This document shows positions 39,077 through 48,953 of a DNA stretch of 64,000 nt, piece by piece. The number at the start of each line of letters is the position of its first letter. Position 1 is the stretch's first letter. This stretch comes from CAVQJU01 sp963729215 (GTDB taxonomy: Bacteria; Acidobacteriota; Vicinamibacteria; Vicinamibacterales; CAVVIG01). Both the position numbers and the translations under genes were made by a program. The stretch spans positions 62,001-126,000 of the forward strand of contig CAVSND010000027.1 of the NCBI GenBank assembly GCA_963729215.1, written 5' to 3'. Below the pieces are notes generated by a model. That model made no database searches and was not told the origin of the DNA. It worked only from the letters and a program-made list of their open reading frames with translations.

Positions 39077-39538
39077 ATGAACCACAAAGGCCACGAAGCT
39101 CACAAAGGATGGTTCTTCTTCGTGATCTTCGTGATCTTCGTGGTTCCGTATTTATCCGGTTCCGCTCAACAATCGCCGCCGGCGCGTTCGGTGTGGGACG
39201 GCGTGTACACAGCGGACCAGGCGAAGCGGGGCGAGTCGTTGTACGCGCAGCACTGCTCGTCGTGCCACGGTTCGACGTTCGAGGGCGGCGAAATGGCGCC
39301 CCCGCTGGCGGGGGGCGCGTTCAATGCGAACTGGAACGGCCTGTCGCTCGGCGACCTGGCGGAACGGATACGGATTTCGATGCCGCAGAACAATCCGGGA
39401 AGCCTCAGCCGCCAGCAGTATGTGGACATCCTCGCGACGATGCTCGGAGGCGGCGAGTTTCCACAAGGGAAGATCGAACTACCGCGTGAAGTCGACGCGC
39501 TCAAGCAGATCGCGTTCGAGTCGGCGAAGCGACCCTAG
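39077..39538 (+). CDS. Exported mono-heme cytochrome c with a repeat-derived signal peptide
   Basis: A 153-residue class I cytochrome c. The mature part has RGESLYAQHCSSCHGSTFEG (heme motif CSSCH), a Pro-Pro-Leu-Ala-Gly loop, and the distal Met ligand probably in ISMPQNNPGSLSRQQYVDI. It probably relays electrons from the PQQ dehydrogenase 10 bases upstream to the respiratory chain. The signal peptide is unusual: the MNHKGHEAHKG start and the FFFVIFVIFVV hydrophobic core are encoded by the two arms of an intergenic-type inverted repeat (39079-39146). Confidence 0.9.
   Translation: MNHKGHEAHKGWFFFVIFVIFVVPYLSGSAQQSPPARSVWDGVYTADQAKRGESLYAQHCSSCHGSTFEGGEMAPPLAGGAFNANWNGLSLGDLAERIRISMPQNNPGSLSRQQYVDILATMLGGGEFPQGKIELPREVDALKQIAFESAKRP
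39079..39146. repeat. Inverted repeat of nonamers forming the start and signal peptide of the cytochrome c gene
   Basis: The left arm (39079-39109, ACCACAAAG/CCACGAAGC units) and right arm (39116-39146, CTTCGTGAT units) are imperfect inverted repeats with about 25 of 31 positions pairing. Each arm is built of nine-base tandem units. In frame, the right arm encodes alternating Phe, Val and Ile. Confidence 0.8.
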
Positions 39539-39561
39539 AGACGAAGCATACGGAGCGGACC

Positions 39562-40737
39562 ATGAAACGCAACTACGTGATTGGCGCGGGCTATCTCCTG
39601 CTGCTGGTTGTGCTCGGCATCGGTCAGGCGTCGCTCGATCGGCTGGCCGCGGAAGGCAGCAGCGTCCAGGCGCCGCGGTTCGAAGTCGATCCGATGTGGC
39701 CGAAGCCGCTGCCCAACCACTGGCTGCTCGGCAACGTGATCGGCGTGGGCGTCGATTTCCAGGATCACATCTGGATCGTGCACCGGGGACAAGGGACGCT
39801 CGATCGGAAGGAAATCTACGCGGCCGCGGATCCGCCGCTCGCCGACTGCTGCATCCCGGCGCCTCCGGTGATCGAGTTCGACCAACAGGGCAACGTGGTG
39901 CACGCCTGGGGCGGCCCCGGGCCCGGCTTCGAATGGCCCGAATCGAATCACGGCATCGTCATCGATTCGAAGGGCGTCGTCTGGATCGGGGGAAACGGCG
40001 CCAACGATGGCCACATCCTGAAGTTCACGCGCGAAGGCAAGTTCGTGAAGCAGTTCGGGTTCGCCTACGCCAGCGCCGGCAGCAACGATCCGTGGGCCTT
40101 CAACAAGGTTGCGAAGGTGTTCCTCGACGAGCCGAATAGCGAGGCGTACGTCGCGGACGGGTATGGCAACAAGCGCGTGGCGGTCATCGACATGGAATCG
40201 GGGAAGATCAAGAGGTACTGGGGCGCGTACGGGAACAAGCCGAGCGACGCGCCGCTTGGACCCTACAATCCGGCGGCGCCGCCGGCGCAGCAGTTCCGGA
40301 ACCCGGTCCACTGCGCCGAGCTGTCGAAGGACAACCTCGTGTACGTCTGCGATCGAGTCAACGATCGAATCCAGGTGTTCCAGAAGGACGGCACGTTCGT
40401 CAAGGAAGTGTTCGTCGAGAAGAACACCCGCGGTGACGGCTCGGTGTGGGATATCGCGTTCTCGAAGGATGCGCAGCAGAAGTACTTCTACCTCGCCGAC
40501 GGAGCGAACGAGAAAATTCACGTGTTCGACCGGCAGTCGATGATGGAGTTGACGGCGTTCGGCGACGGTGGAAGACAGCCAGGCCAGTTCTACGCCGTGC
40601 ACAGCATCGCGACGGATTCGCGCGGCAACGTCTACACGACCGAAACGTACGAGGGCAAGCGCCTCCAGCGATTCATGTACAAAGGTGTTGGAGCCGTCGC
40701 GGCGAATCAGGGCGTCGTCTGGCCCAGGGGAAAGTAG
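39562..40737 (+). CDS. Membrane-anchored NHL propeller protein resembling PAL
   Basis: A 391-residue protein with an N-terminal signal or anchor segment (VIGAGYLLLLVVLGIGQ) and a six-bladed NHL propeller. Compared with my recollection of peptidyl-hydroxyglycine amidating lyase, the key positions are filled: DGHILKFTREGK (first His), YVADGYGNKRVAV (catalytic Tyr), RNPVHCAELSKDN (second His) and AVHSIATDSRGNVYTTE (third His). It is therefore the better PAL candidate of the two propellers in this cluster. Lyase activity is a hypothesis; many NHL proteins are binding scaffolds. It is separated from the cytochrome c gene by 23 bases. Confidence 0.78.
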   Translation: MKRNYVIGAGYLLLLVVLGIGQASLDRLAAEGSSVQAPRFEVDPMWPKPLPNHWLLGNVIGVGVDFQDHIWIVHRGQGTLDRKEIYAAADPPLADCCIPAPPVIEFDQQGNVVHAWGGPGPGFEWPESNHGIVIDSKGVVWIGGNGANDGHILKFTREGKFVKQFGFAYASAGSNDPWAFNKVAKVFLDEPNSEAYVADGYGNKRVAVIDMESGKIKRYWGAYGNKPSDAPLGPYNPAAPPAQQFRNPVHCAELSKDNLVYVCDRVNDRIQVFQKDGTFVKEVFVEKNTRGDGSVWDIAFSKDAQQKYFYLADGANEKIHVFDRQSMMELTAFGDGGRQPGQFYAVHSIATDSRGNVYTTETYEGKRLQRFMYKGVGAVAANQGVVWPRGK

Positions 40738-40782
40738 AAAGTGGAAAGTGCAAAGTGGAAGAAGGAAGTAGAGAAGCGGCTG
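40733..40782. repeat. GAAAGTG heptamer array
   Basis: Four imperfect copies of GAAAGTG (AGAAAGTGGAAAGTGCAAAG and onward) start at the stop codon of the NHL gene, so TAG is embedded in the array. It is a different unit from the other heptamer arrays in the window. Confidence 0.75.
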
Positions 40783-40805
40783 GAAGCGCGATAGGTCGAG
40801 AAGTG

Positions 40806-41800
40806 ATGCGATGGGTCTATGCTGCGGTGGCCGCGCTGGCGATCGGCATGGTCCTCCGGGTTTCCGCTCAGGTTCAGCCCAAGCCGGCAAGAACGTGGAC
40901 GGCGCCGCGAACACCATGGGGCGATCCCGATCTTCAGGGCAACTACACCAACAAGTACGAGACGAGCACGCCGTTCGAGCGTCCCGCGCAGTTCGACGGG
41001 CGAAAACTCGAAGACGTCACGGCGCAGGAACTGGCCGAGGCTGTAAAAAGGCGGCAGGCCGACACGCTGGAGCGTGCGAAGTTCCTTGGCGGCGACCCGG
41101 AAGGACGCATCGGCAACTCGGCCGAGTTCCGGGATATCTACGAAATCACGAAAGGCAGCCGCCCGTGGTTCGTGACCGATCCCCCGACGGAAAAGTTCCG
41201 CCGCTGACGGAGGAGGGCCGGCGGCGAGCGGCGTCGGCGCCCCGGCTCGTCAGCGGGAACGACGGCCCCGAAGGTCTGCCGGCGGGTCCCGAAGATCTCA
41301 ACCTGTGGAACCGATGCATCACGCGCGGGCTTCCTGGATCCATGCTGCCAGGTGTCTACGGGAATTCCTACCGGATCGTGCAGGGTCCGGGCTGGGTCGG
41401 CATCATCTACGAGATGGTGCACGAAGCGCGCATCATCCGCCTGGACGGCAACCCGCACGTGGGCAAGGCGATTCATCTCGACATGGGCGACGCGCGCGGA
41501 CACTGGGAGGGCAGCACCCTGGTGGTCGAAACCACGAACTTCAGGGACCGTAGCGCGTTCCGAAATGCCAACCCCGACGCCCTGCGCCTCGTCGAGCGGT
41601 TTACCCGCAGCGCCGCCGATCGCATCGACTGGTCTGTCACGGTTGACGATGCCTCGACCTGGACCCGCAAATGGACCTTTGAGGTGCCGCTGACCGTGAA
41701 CGATCGCGAGCCCGTCTACGAATACGCCTGCCATGAAGGCAACTACGGCCTCCGGAATATCCTGAGCGCGGCCCGGGCGATCGAGCGCGAACAGAAATAG
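40806..41800 (+). CDS. Conserved secreted protein of unknown function (frameshift near 41188)
   Basis: About 331 residues after restoring one missing base in a C-run near 41188. It has a signal peptide (VYAAVAALAIGMVLRVSAQ) and a mature region beginning TPWGDPDLQGNYTNKYETST. GDARGHWEGSTLVVETTNF and WTRKWTFEVPLTVNDREPVY are signatures of a family I know from Acidobacteriota and related phyla, usually near PQQ dehydrogenases or copper proteins. The function is unknown. YEYACHEGNYGLRNILSAAR near the end contains a conserved His and Cys. It is probably the last gene of the oxidation cluster. Confidence 0.75.
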
Positions 41801-41853
41801 ATAAAGGCCGGGAAAGTACCGGCCAGGCGCGCCTGATCGGTGTCTAAAGGGAG

Positions 41854-43389
41854 GTGCGCGGGTGGCGCCTGTCCAGCCTGGTTCTCCTGTCCGCGGCCCT
41901 CGGCTGCGCGCCCAGGAGGGTTCCGCCGCCGTTACCTGACCCCTCAATTGCGGCGCGCGTCACGCTGGCTCAGGCTGACGCGCTGGTCCGGGCCGGGTGT
42001 TTCGACTGCCTGGCAAACGCCCTGGAACAGTACGAATCCGTCCGTTCGGTGCCGGGTGTCGGCGTCCGGGCGACAGTCGGCGCCGTCCGAGCGTCGGCCT
42101 TGCTGGCCTTACGCGAACGCGAACTGGGCACGACCGACAGCGGCTACCTCGAGAAAGCCAGGGAACTGGCGGGCGCCGATCCAGACCTCGTGCCGCTGTT
42201 CGACATCATCGCGATCATGCCCTGGCGGGCGGGAGGCGGCCGGTCCGGCGCGCCTGACTCGCCGCTCACGATTTTCCAGAACTGGGACCAGCGCGTCGAA
42301 GCGCTTCGCCCGGTAGCGGGGCGCGATGAACTGTCTGCCTATGTCTGGCTCGCTTACATGTGCGAAACGAGCCCGGCCCGGGTGGACAAAAGGGACTTGA
42401 TCGCTCCCGTCGACGCAGAGCATCCCATGAGCGACTTGCCGCTCCTCGCGTTCAGGCAAGCCGCCTGCCTCGGCGTCGATGCCGGAGCCGTCGAGGCGTT
42501 GCTCGAACGCGAGCCGCGTTTTGCCGAGCTCTCGTTTTTCCGCGGTCTCGTTGCGAGCGGTCAGCGTAAGCTGGACGATGCGGAGGCCCGTTATCGCGAG
42601 GCATACGCCTGGCGTCCGACCTGGCCGGCCGTCACGCTCGCGATCGCCAATATTGCGATGACCGCCGAGGAAATTCCGGAGGCCCTCGAGTTCTACGACA
42701 AGACGCTCGCGCTCGCCCCGTCGCTTCCGGATGCGCTGCTCGGCAGGCTTCGTGCGCTCACGTATCTCGCACGGCACGACGAAGCGCTGCCCGTTGCGGA
42801 CGAGCTCCTCGCGCTCCGCCGCTATCCCGGGGACGCGTATTACTGGCGCGCCGCCAACGAGCTGGAGATGGATCGCCTCGACGCGGCATGGACCGACATC
42901 GAGGCGGCGGACAAGGCGATGGTGAACAGCGATGTGCCCAAGCTGGCCGGTATCATCGAGCTGCGCCGGAAGGAGCTGGACGAGGCGCGCCGGAAGCTCG
43001 AGACGGCTCGCCAGCGCAATCCCAATGATTGCGAAGCCGGCTACTACCTGCAGCTGGTTCTCGGCGACCTGGCGAAGTGGCCGGCCCTGGTCGATGTCGC
43101 GGTCGGAACCGCCGGCTGCCTGGACGATGCGGAAGCGTTCGCGAAGCAGGACATCGATCGAATCGCCGGCTCGTCTGCGTCGGAGGCACGCAAGGCACGC
43201 CAGATTGCGAGGCGTCAGCAGCAGATCGCGTCGGTGGCCCGCATGCGGGCGACGTGCTGGTACAACGCCGCGGTCGCCAACTTCAACATGTCCAGGCCGG
43301 ACGACGCGCGCCGGTATGCCGACAAGGTTGCCGGCGACGAGCAGTTCGGCGAACGTGCCCGCACCCTGGTGGGCCGGCTCAAGAAGTAA
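41854..43389 (+). CDS. TPR-repeat lipoprotein
   Basis: A 511-residue helical-repeat protein. The N-terminus SLVLLSAALGCAPRR has a lipobox with Cys at about residue 18, so it is probably a lipoprotein. TPR-like units run from about residue 220 (LSFFRGLVASGQRKLDDAEA) to 400. GTG 41854 directly follows AAAGGGAGG, an unusually tight spacing. A scaffold role in an envelope complex is inferred; it is followed 15 bases later by the TonB-like gene, suggesting a shared operon. Confidence 0.8.
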   Translation: MRGWRLSSLVLLSAALGCAPRRVPPPLPDPSIAARVTLAQADALVRAGCFDCLANALEQYESVRSVPGVGVRATVGAVRASALLALRERELGTTDSGYLEKARELAGADPDLVPLFDIIAIMPWRAGGGRSGAPDSPLTIFQNWDQRVEALRPVAGRDELSAYVWLAYMCETSPARVDKRDLIAPVDAEHPMSDLPLLAFRQAACLGVDAGAVEALLEREPRFAELSFFRGLVASGQRKLDDAEARYREAYAWRPTWPAVTLAIANIAMTAEEIPEALEFYDKTLALAPSLPDALLGRLRALTYLARHDEALPVADELLALRRYPGDAYYWRAANELEMDRLDAAWTDIEAADKAMVNSDVPKLAGIIELRRKELDEARRKLETARQRNPNDCEAGYYLQLVLGDLAKWPALVDVAVGTAGCLDDAEAFAKQDIDRIAGSSASEARKARQIARRQQQIASVARMRATCWYNAAVANFNMSRPDDARRYADKVAGDEQFGERARTLVGRLKK

Positions 43390-43404
43390 CGCGGAGGCGT
43401 AACC

Positions 43405-44272
43405 ATGATGACGTTCAACGCGGCGCTCCTGGTTTTCCTGATCGGGTCGCAGGCAGGGTCCACCGATGCACGGCGGCCGCCCGCATGCGGCACGCCCGTG
43501 ACGTCAGACGCCGCCGTGGCGGAGTTGTGTCTCGGTGACGACGACTTGCGATCGGCCGACGCGAACCCGAAAGCCGCGGCGACAGCGGCCGCGGCTACTC
43601 GAAACCGCCGCCGGTCACTACCGCCGCGCGGTGAGCCTTGCGTCCCGGACGGAGTCACGCGTCCAGGCGCTCGAATCGCTGACGAAGGTCTACGACGCCC
43701 AGCATCTGAATCAGCCTCGCCAGGTCGAGAATGCGCTCCGGGAACTGATCGCGCAGCAGCCCGACGATCTCCGTCCCGCCTTTCGCCTGGCGAAGCTGCT
43801 GGAGGATGAAGGGTTGACGGACGCCGCCGAGGATGTGCTGTTGTCGGCGCGCCGCCAGCAGCCGGAGAACGTCGAACCGTACCGGATGCTGGCGCAGTAC
43901 TACGCGCGGCGCGCCACGGCATTTGCCAGGCAGGCGCAGCAGCAGACGCCTGCGCCCGCCGCGGGCAATCCTGGCGAACGCGATGAGAACGGCGTGTACC
44001 GCGTCGGCGGACCTATCGCGCCGCCGTCCCGCCTGGATGTGGCGAAGTATCCGCCCGAAGCCGTGGCCGCGGGGATTCAGGGCAACGTCCTGGCCGAAAT
44101 CGTCGTCAACGAGGCCGGGCTGGTGACGGACGCGAAAATCGTGCGCTCTATCCCGCTGCTGGATGAAGCTGCGCTGCAGGCCGTGCAGAACTGGCGGTTC
44201 GAACCGGCGATGGTGGACGGCCACAGCGTGCCGGTCCGGATGGTCGTGACGGTGAACTTCTCGACACGATAG
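43405..44272 (+). CDS. TonB C-terminal domain protein with helical (TPR-like) region (frameshift near 43590)
   Basis: About 288 residues after removing one extra base near 43590. An N-terminal hydrophobic segment (TFNAALLVFLIGSQAG) is followed by a helical region (GHYRRAVSLASRTESRVQAL) and a TonB C-terminal domain: YPPEAVAAGIQGNVLAEIVV, VTDAKIVRSIPLLDEAALQA and VQNWRFEPAMVDG. TonB domains couple the proton-motive force to outer-membrane receptors; this short form without a Pro-rich spacer may instead be a structural variant. It may serve the TonB-dependent receptor at 28270-31384. Confidence 0.8.
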
Positions 44273-44309
44273 CGAACCGGGCGGTTGCGGCCTTCCGGGC
44301 TGACGCGCT

Positions 44310-44789
44310 TTATTCGTCGGAGAGCACGACGTAAAACACGACCGGCGCGACAACAGCCAGGGCGAAAATCGCGACGACCAGCGATCGCGCGAGCGGCGAC
44401 GCCATCGCTTGCGCCGACATCTTCATCAGATCGAAGGCGGCTGGTTCCTGGCCGATCCACGACCATCCGAGCCAACCAGCCGTTCCGGCGACGCCGAGCG
44501 CGACGAGGACGGCCGCGGCCTGCGCCACCACGATCGGTCGCGACGCCTTGCGAACGGCCTCCTGGCGCACGCGCATCTCGGCCCGCCACCAGGCCTGGCC
44601 GGACGAGGGGATGCTGGCGTCCTGCCACATCTGCTCGTGCTCGGTGCGCATGGCCGTCGCGACTGCCACGACATCGGAGCAGACGGCGCACGACCGGACA
44701 TGATCGGCCAGCTCCGCGTCCACGCGGTGCGGCCACTTCTCCGACGCCACCGCGTCGAGCACATCCGATTCGCGGGGGCACTCGATCAT
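44310..44789 (-). CDS. Anti-sigma factor-like protein with zinc finger (zf-HC2)
   Basis: About 159 residues. The N-terminal motif AELADHVRSCAVCSDVVAVA (HxxxCxxC) is the anti-sigma zinc finger. Two membrane segments follow (VVAQAAAVLVALGVAGTAGW and LVVAIFALAVVAPVVFYVVL). It starts two bases after the ECF sigma stop, so the pair is co-transcribed and this protein should hold the sigma factor at the membrane until a signal arrives. ATG 44789 is chosen over the longer frame, which is antisense-like and overlaps the sigma gene. Confidence 0.87.
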   Translation of the reverse strand: MIECPRESDVLDAVASEKWPHRVDAELADHVRSCAVCSDVVAVATAMRTEHEQMWQDASIPSSGQAWWRAEMRVRQEAVRKASRPIVVAQAAAVLVALGVAGTAGWLGWSWIGQEPAAFDLMKMSAQAMASPLARSLVVAIFALAVVAPVVFYVVLSDE

Positions 44790-44791
44790 CG

Positions 44792-45385
44792 TCACGCGGA
44801 GGTCCCTTTCGGGGCGGGAGCGGTCAGGAGCGCCGCCAGCCTCCGCCGTGCCCGGAAGAGCAGCATCTTGATGCTGGCCTTGCGCAGGCCCAGCGACTCG
44901 GCGATTTCCTCGTGCGACGATCCCTGGGCGTACGCGAGCCACAGCAGCTCGCGCTCGCGCGGTTTGAGCCGCGCCATCGCGCGTCCGAGATCGGTGCGCC
45001 GCTCGGTGTCTGCTGCCAGGTTGTGTGCGTCCGCGAGCGCCCCGGGTTCGTGCTCGGCTGGCATCGGGACGTCCACGATGCCGCGCCGGCTGCGGTGGCG
45101 GTCGTGCGCGAGATTCGTCGCGATGCGGTAGAGGTAATTGCGCCGGTGCGATTCGCTCGCGAAGCTGCGTTCCGCGCGCAGGAAGCGATAGTAGCTCTCC
45201 TGCAGCAGGTCGTCCGCGATCGCGCGGTCGCCTGTGATGCGCGCCAGGTAGACCCAGACGGGCCTGGCGGTGCGGTCGTAGAACGCGCGGAACGTGTCCT
45301 CGTCCATCTGGAGGGTCTCGACCGCCGCGGCCGCCATGCGGTCCAGGCGTTCGATGTCGATGAGCGTCACGTCACGCGGGAACAT
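44792..45385 (-). CDS. ECF-type RNA polymerase sigma factor
   Basis: A 197-residue extracytoplasmic-function sigma factor. Region 2 contains ADDLLQESYYRFLRAERSF and NYLYRIATNLAHDRHRSRRG (promoter melting and -10 recognition); region 4 contains LKPRERELLWLAYAQGSSHE and EIAESLGLRKASIKMLLFRA (helix-turn-helix for the -35). It is paired with the anti-sigma factor directly downstream. It probably autoregulates from the 45386-45402 gap, which is very short, so the promoter may lie within the end of the next upstream gene. Confidence 0.92.
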   Translation of the reverse strand: MFPRDVTLIDIERLDRMAAAAVETLQMDEDTFRAFYDRTARPVWVYLARITGDRAIADDLLQESYYRFLRAERSFASESHRRNYLYRIATNLAHDRHRSRRGIVDVPMPAEHEPGALADAHNLAADTERRTDLGRAMARLKPRERELLWLAYAQGSSHEEIAESLGLRKASIKMLLFRARRRLAALLTAPAPKGTSA

Positions 45386-45402
45386 GCGTTGTCATCATAC
45401 GC

Positions 45403-46357
45403 TTACGACAGACGGCCGGAAGTGTGTTCCGCATCGGAAGTCGTCGCAGGAGCCGGGTTCAGGAGGCCGAGGCGGTGCGACAGGCCGTAGGCGACCGCAG
45501 CCGAAACCACGAAGCCGACGCCGATGGCCACCGCCGCAGCGCCGATGACGAACAGCGGAAGCTCGATTTCCGAGAATGTCGGGTTGATCGCGAAGCGGCG
45601 GCTTGCGATGATCACGCCGGCGCCGGCGAACGCGACGACGAACCCCAGCTGCACTGACCATAAGATGCGGCCGAGCGGCGCGGACAGCGCCCGCGGCCCG
45701 GCGCCGAGAGGAATCGGCGCCGCTTCGAGAAACCGTCGACCGGCGGACGACTGCATGTAGGCCATCAGGTCCTCGTTGGATGTCAGACGATCGAGCAGCT
45801 TGGTGTGCGTGTCCGTGTGAATCTTCGACACGCGCAGCCAGCGGCGGTGTTCGATCAGGGTTCGCAGCAGCCACGCGATCGTGCCCACCACGGTCAGAAA
45901 GCCGATCAGAAGCGCCAGGCCCGCGAGGCTCTCTTCGATCGTCCTGACGATGGCCAGCTTCGGGTCGTTGCGGTCGCCCTGGAACTGGCGGAAATCCGGG
46001 ATGAAGAACCCCGGGTTGTGTGCAACCTCCGGGTGCGCGTCCAGGAACTCCGCGAGCGCCGGGTAGGGCTCCAGATAGGCTGGGATTCGTGAGGAGTGAC
46101 GGGTCCAGGCGCAGCACCTCTCGAAGCGAGGGAGGGTACTGCTGCAACACTTGGTACAGCCGCCGGCGAGTTTCCTCGGCGTTGCCGTCGTAGGGAGCCG
46201 CCAGATCCGCACGCAGCGCCCCGCGCGGCGCCGGTGGGCGCCCCTGCTCGGCTGCGGGCCCTCGGTTCACGGGCCGGGGATTCTGGGCGGCTGCGGGCGC
46301 AGCCGTCAGGCCGGCCAGCAAGGCGGCGGCGAGGGCGGCAGCAGGGACATGGTTCAT
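45403..46357 (-). CDS. Exported membrane protein of unknown function (frameshift near 46090)
   Basis: About 317 residues after removing one extra base near 46090. A signal peptide (ALAAALLAGLTAAPAAAQ) precedes a Pro/Arg-rich stretch and a short region with repeated PSLREVLRLDPSLLTNP and FLDAHPEVAHNPGFF phrases. Membrane segments follow (LAGLALLIGFLTVVGTIAWL; FVVAFAGAGVIIASRR; VIGAAAVAIGVGFVVSAAV). I do not recognise the family. It lies immediately upstream of the ECF sigma gene, so it could be part of, or controlled by, that signalling unit. Confidence 0.65.
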
Positions 46358-46451
46358 ATCCCCTATTACGGGGTGTGAGCGCCCCGGTTAACGTGGCATG
46401 ACCTGATCTGTCAGGCGGGTCGGTATACTGACGCGCGGAAGGCGGTGGAAG

Positions 46452-46934
46452 ATGCCGTGGAACATGCCCGACGGGGAGACAAGGACCGAGCGGCGCGGCT
46501 TCATGCGGGCGGCGGGATTCGGCCTGGCCGCGCTGCTGGCCGGCACCGGCCGGGCCGCGGCGGCCGATTGGAACGCCGGCGAGAAGGCGAACGTCAAAAC
46601 GGTCAACGATTTCTGTGCGGCCTGGTCAACCCGCGACATCGCGCGCGTGCTGCCGTTTCTGGCCGACGACTGCGTCTACCGGATGAGCGAGACGACGCCG
46701 GCGGCCAACGGCCATGCCGGCGTCACCGAGAAGCTGAAGTCGTGGCTCGATGATTCGTCGCTGGTCGAGTTCCGCGTGCTCGACACGGCGGCCGCCGGAC
46801 CGATTGTCATCAATCACCGCGTCGACCGGTTCATGGCATCCCGCCCGCTGACGTGGGAGGGCGTGGGCGTCTTCTACGTGAAGGACGGCAAGATCAAGGA
46901 ATGGTCCGACTACACCATCAAGGTGCAGCGGTAG
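46452..46934 (+). CDS. Tat-exported SnoaL-like / limonene-1,2-epoxide hydrolase-family protein
   Basis: A 160-residue protein with a twin-arginine signal (RRGFMRAAGFGLAALLAG) and a cystatin-like alpha+beta domain. FCAAWSTRDIARVLPFLADD and CVYRMSETTPAANGHAGVTE match the limonene-1,2-epoxide hydrolase/SnoaL group. INHRVDRFMASRPLTWEGVG and GKIKEWSDYTIKVQR complete the fold. The limonene-type Asp-Arg-Asp catalytic set is plausible from conserved Asp and Arg, but the substrate is unknown and non-enzymatic members are common. It is followed after 19 bases by the efflux adaptor gene. Confidence 0.8.
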   Translation: MPWNMPDGETRTERRGFMRAAGFGLAALLAGTGRAAAADWNAGEKANVKTVNDFCAAWSTRDIARVLPFLADDCVYRMSETTPAANGHAGVTEKLKSWLDDSSLVEFRVLDTAAAGPIVINHRVDRFMASRPLTWEGVGVFYVKDGKIKEWSDYTIKVQR

Positions 46935-46953
46935 TCCCCGGATTAGCGAGAGC

Positions 46954-48198
46954 GTGGCAGACCTGAAGGAAGATCTGGCGGCGTTGCGCATCGAGCGCCC
47001 ACCCGAGCGCTCGGGCGCGACGCGGGTCGTGGTGTGGGTCCTGGCGCTGATTGTTCTCGCCGGGCTGGGCCGCGCCGGCTGGGTGTGGGCTACTCGGGAG
47101 CGGCCGGCCGAAATTCAGGTCGCGCGGGTCGCCGCCCGCGCAACCGGCACGCAGGCGGCGGTGCTCAACGCATCCGGGTATGTCACGGCCCGCCGGCGTG
47201 CCACCATCTCTTCCAAAATCACGGGCAAGGTCGTCGAGGTGAACGTCGAGGAAGGCATGGCCGTGAAGGAAGGCCAGGTGCTCGCGCGCCTGGACGATGC
47301 CAATCCCCGCGCGGCCCTGGCGTTCGCGGAGGCGCAGGCGGAGGCCGCGCGGCACAACATCGCCGAGAACGAGATCCGGCTGGCCGATGCGCGCCTGACG
47401 CTCGGCCGCCGCAAGCAGCTGGTGAAGGACCGCGTCGTTGCGCAGTCGGAAGTGGATCAGGCGCAGGCTGATGTCGATTCGATGGCCGCGCGCATCGACG
47501 CCTCGCGCGAGATGGTGCGTGTCGCGGAACGCCAGGTCGCGATGCAGCAGACCGATCTCGACAACACCATCATCCGCGCGCCCTTCAGCGGCGTGGCGGT
47601 GACCAAGGACGCGCAGCCCGGCGAAATGGTGTCGCCGGTGTCCGCCGGCGGAGGGTTCACGCGCACCGGCATCTGCACCATCGTCGACATGAAGTCGCTC
47701 GAGGTCGACGTCGATGTGAACGAGTCGTACATCAATCGGGTCGCGAGCGGGCAGGACGTCACGGCCGTGCTCAATGCGTATCCGGACTGGCAGATCCCGG
47801 CGCGTGTCATCACGATGGTGCCGACGGCCGACCGGCAGAAGGCCACCGTGCTCGTGCGGATCGCCTTCAAGGAGCTGGACCCGCGGATTCTCCCCGACAT
47901 GGGCGTGAAAGTGACGTTCCTGGCCCCCGCAGCGAAGGCCAGCAAGGATCCGGCGAATTCTGAGGAAGGGACAGGACGTCCGACCCTGCTGGTTCCCAAG
48001 GCCGCGGTTCGTACGGAAAACGGACAGGCCGTCGTGTTCGTGGCGCGCGCCGACAACGTCGTGGAGCGGCGCGCCGTCAGGACGGCCGGCGAGGACGGAA
48101 GTCAGCTCGAGGTCGTCGCCGGACTCAGCGCGGGCGAGTCGGTGGTTGTTTCACCGTCTCCGGCTCTGAAGGACGGCGCGCGCGTGGTGGTGAAGTAG
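46954..48198 (+). CDS. Periplasmic adaptor of an ABC efflux system (MacA/HlyD family)
   Basis: A 414-residue membrane-fusion protein. After a single N-terminal membrane helix (VVVWVLALIVLAGLGRAGWV) comes a lipoyl half-motif (ASGYVTARRRATISSKITG), a long coiled-coil hairpin (about residues 115-200) and a second lipoyl half (LDNTIIRAPFSGVAVTKDAQ), then barrel and membrane-proximal domains. It should bridge the ABC permeases encoded downstream to an outer-membrane channel. It starts at GTG 46954. Its TAG stop lies inside the left arm of a REP-like hairpin (48195-48247). Confidence 0.9.
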   Translation: MADLKEDLAALRIERPPERSGATRVVVWVLALIVLAGLGRAGWVWATRERPAEIQVARVAARATGTQAAVLNASGYVTARRRATISSKITGKVVEVNVEEGMAVKEGQVLARLDDANPRAALAFAEAQAEAARHNIAENEIRLADARLTLGRRKQLVKDRVVAQSEVDQAQADVDSMAARIDASREMVRVAERQVAMQQTDLDNTIIRAPFSGVAVTKDAQPGEMVSPVSAGGGFTRTGICTIVDMKSLEVDVDVNESYINRVASGQDVTAVLNAYPDWQIPARVITMVPTADRQKATVLVRIAFKELDPRILPDMGVKVTFLAPAAKASKDPANSEEGTGRPTLLVPKAAVRTENGQAVVFVARADNVVERRAVRTAGEDGSQLEVVAGLSAGESVVVSPSPALKDGARVVVK

Positions 48199-48247
48199 CG
48201 TCCGGCTTTCAGCCGGACGGTCTCGTCCGCCTGAAGGCGGACGCTAC
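48195..48247. repeat. REP-like double hairpin (GTAGCGTCCG...CGGACGCTAC)
   Basis: Outer arms 48195-48204 and 48238-48247 are perfect inverted repeats. Between them are two further small stems, CCGGC-TTTCA-GCCGG and GTCCGCC-TGAA-GGCGGAC. A shorter relative lies at 54147-54175. The stop of the adaptor gene is the TAG within GTAGCG. Confidence 0.85.
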
Positions 48248-48259
48248 GCAGGAGACGGG

Positions 48260-48949
<690 letters not shown>

Positions 48950-48953
<4 letters not shown>

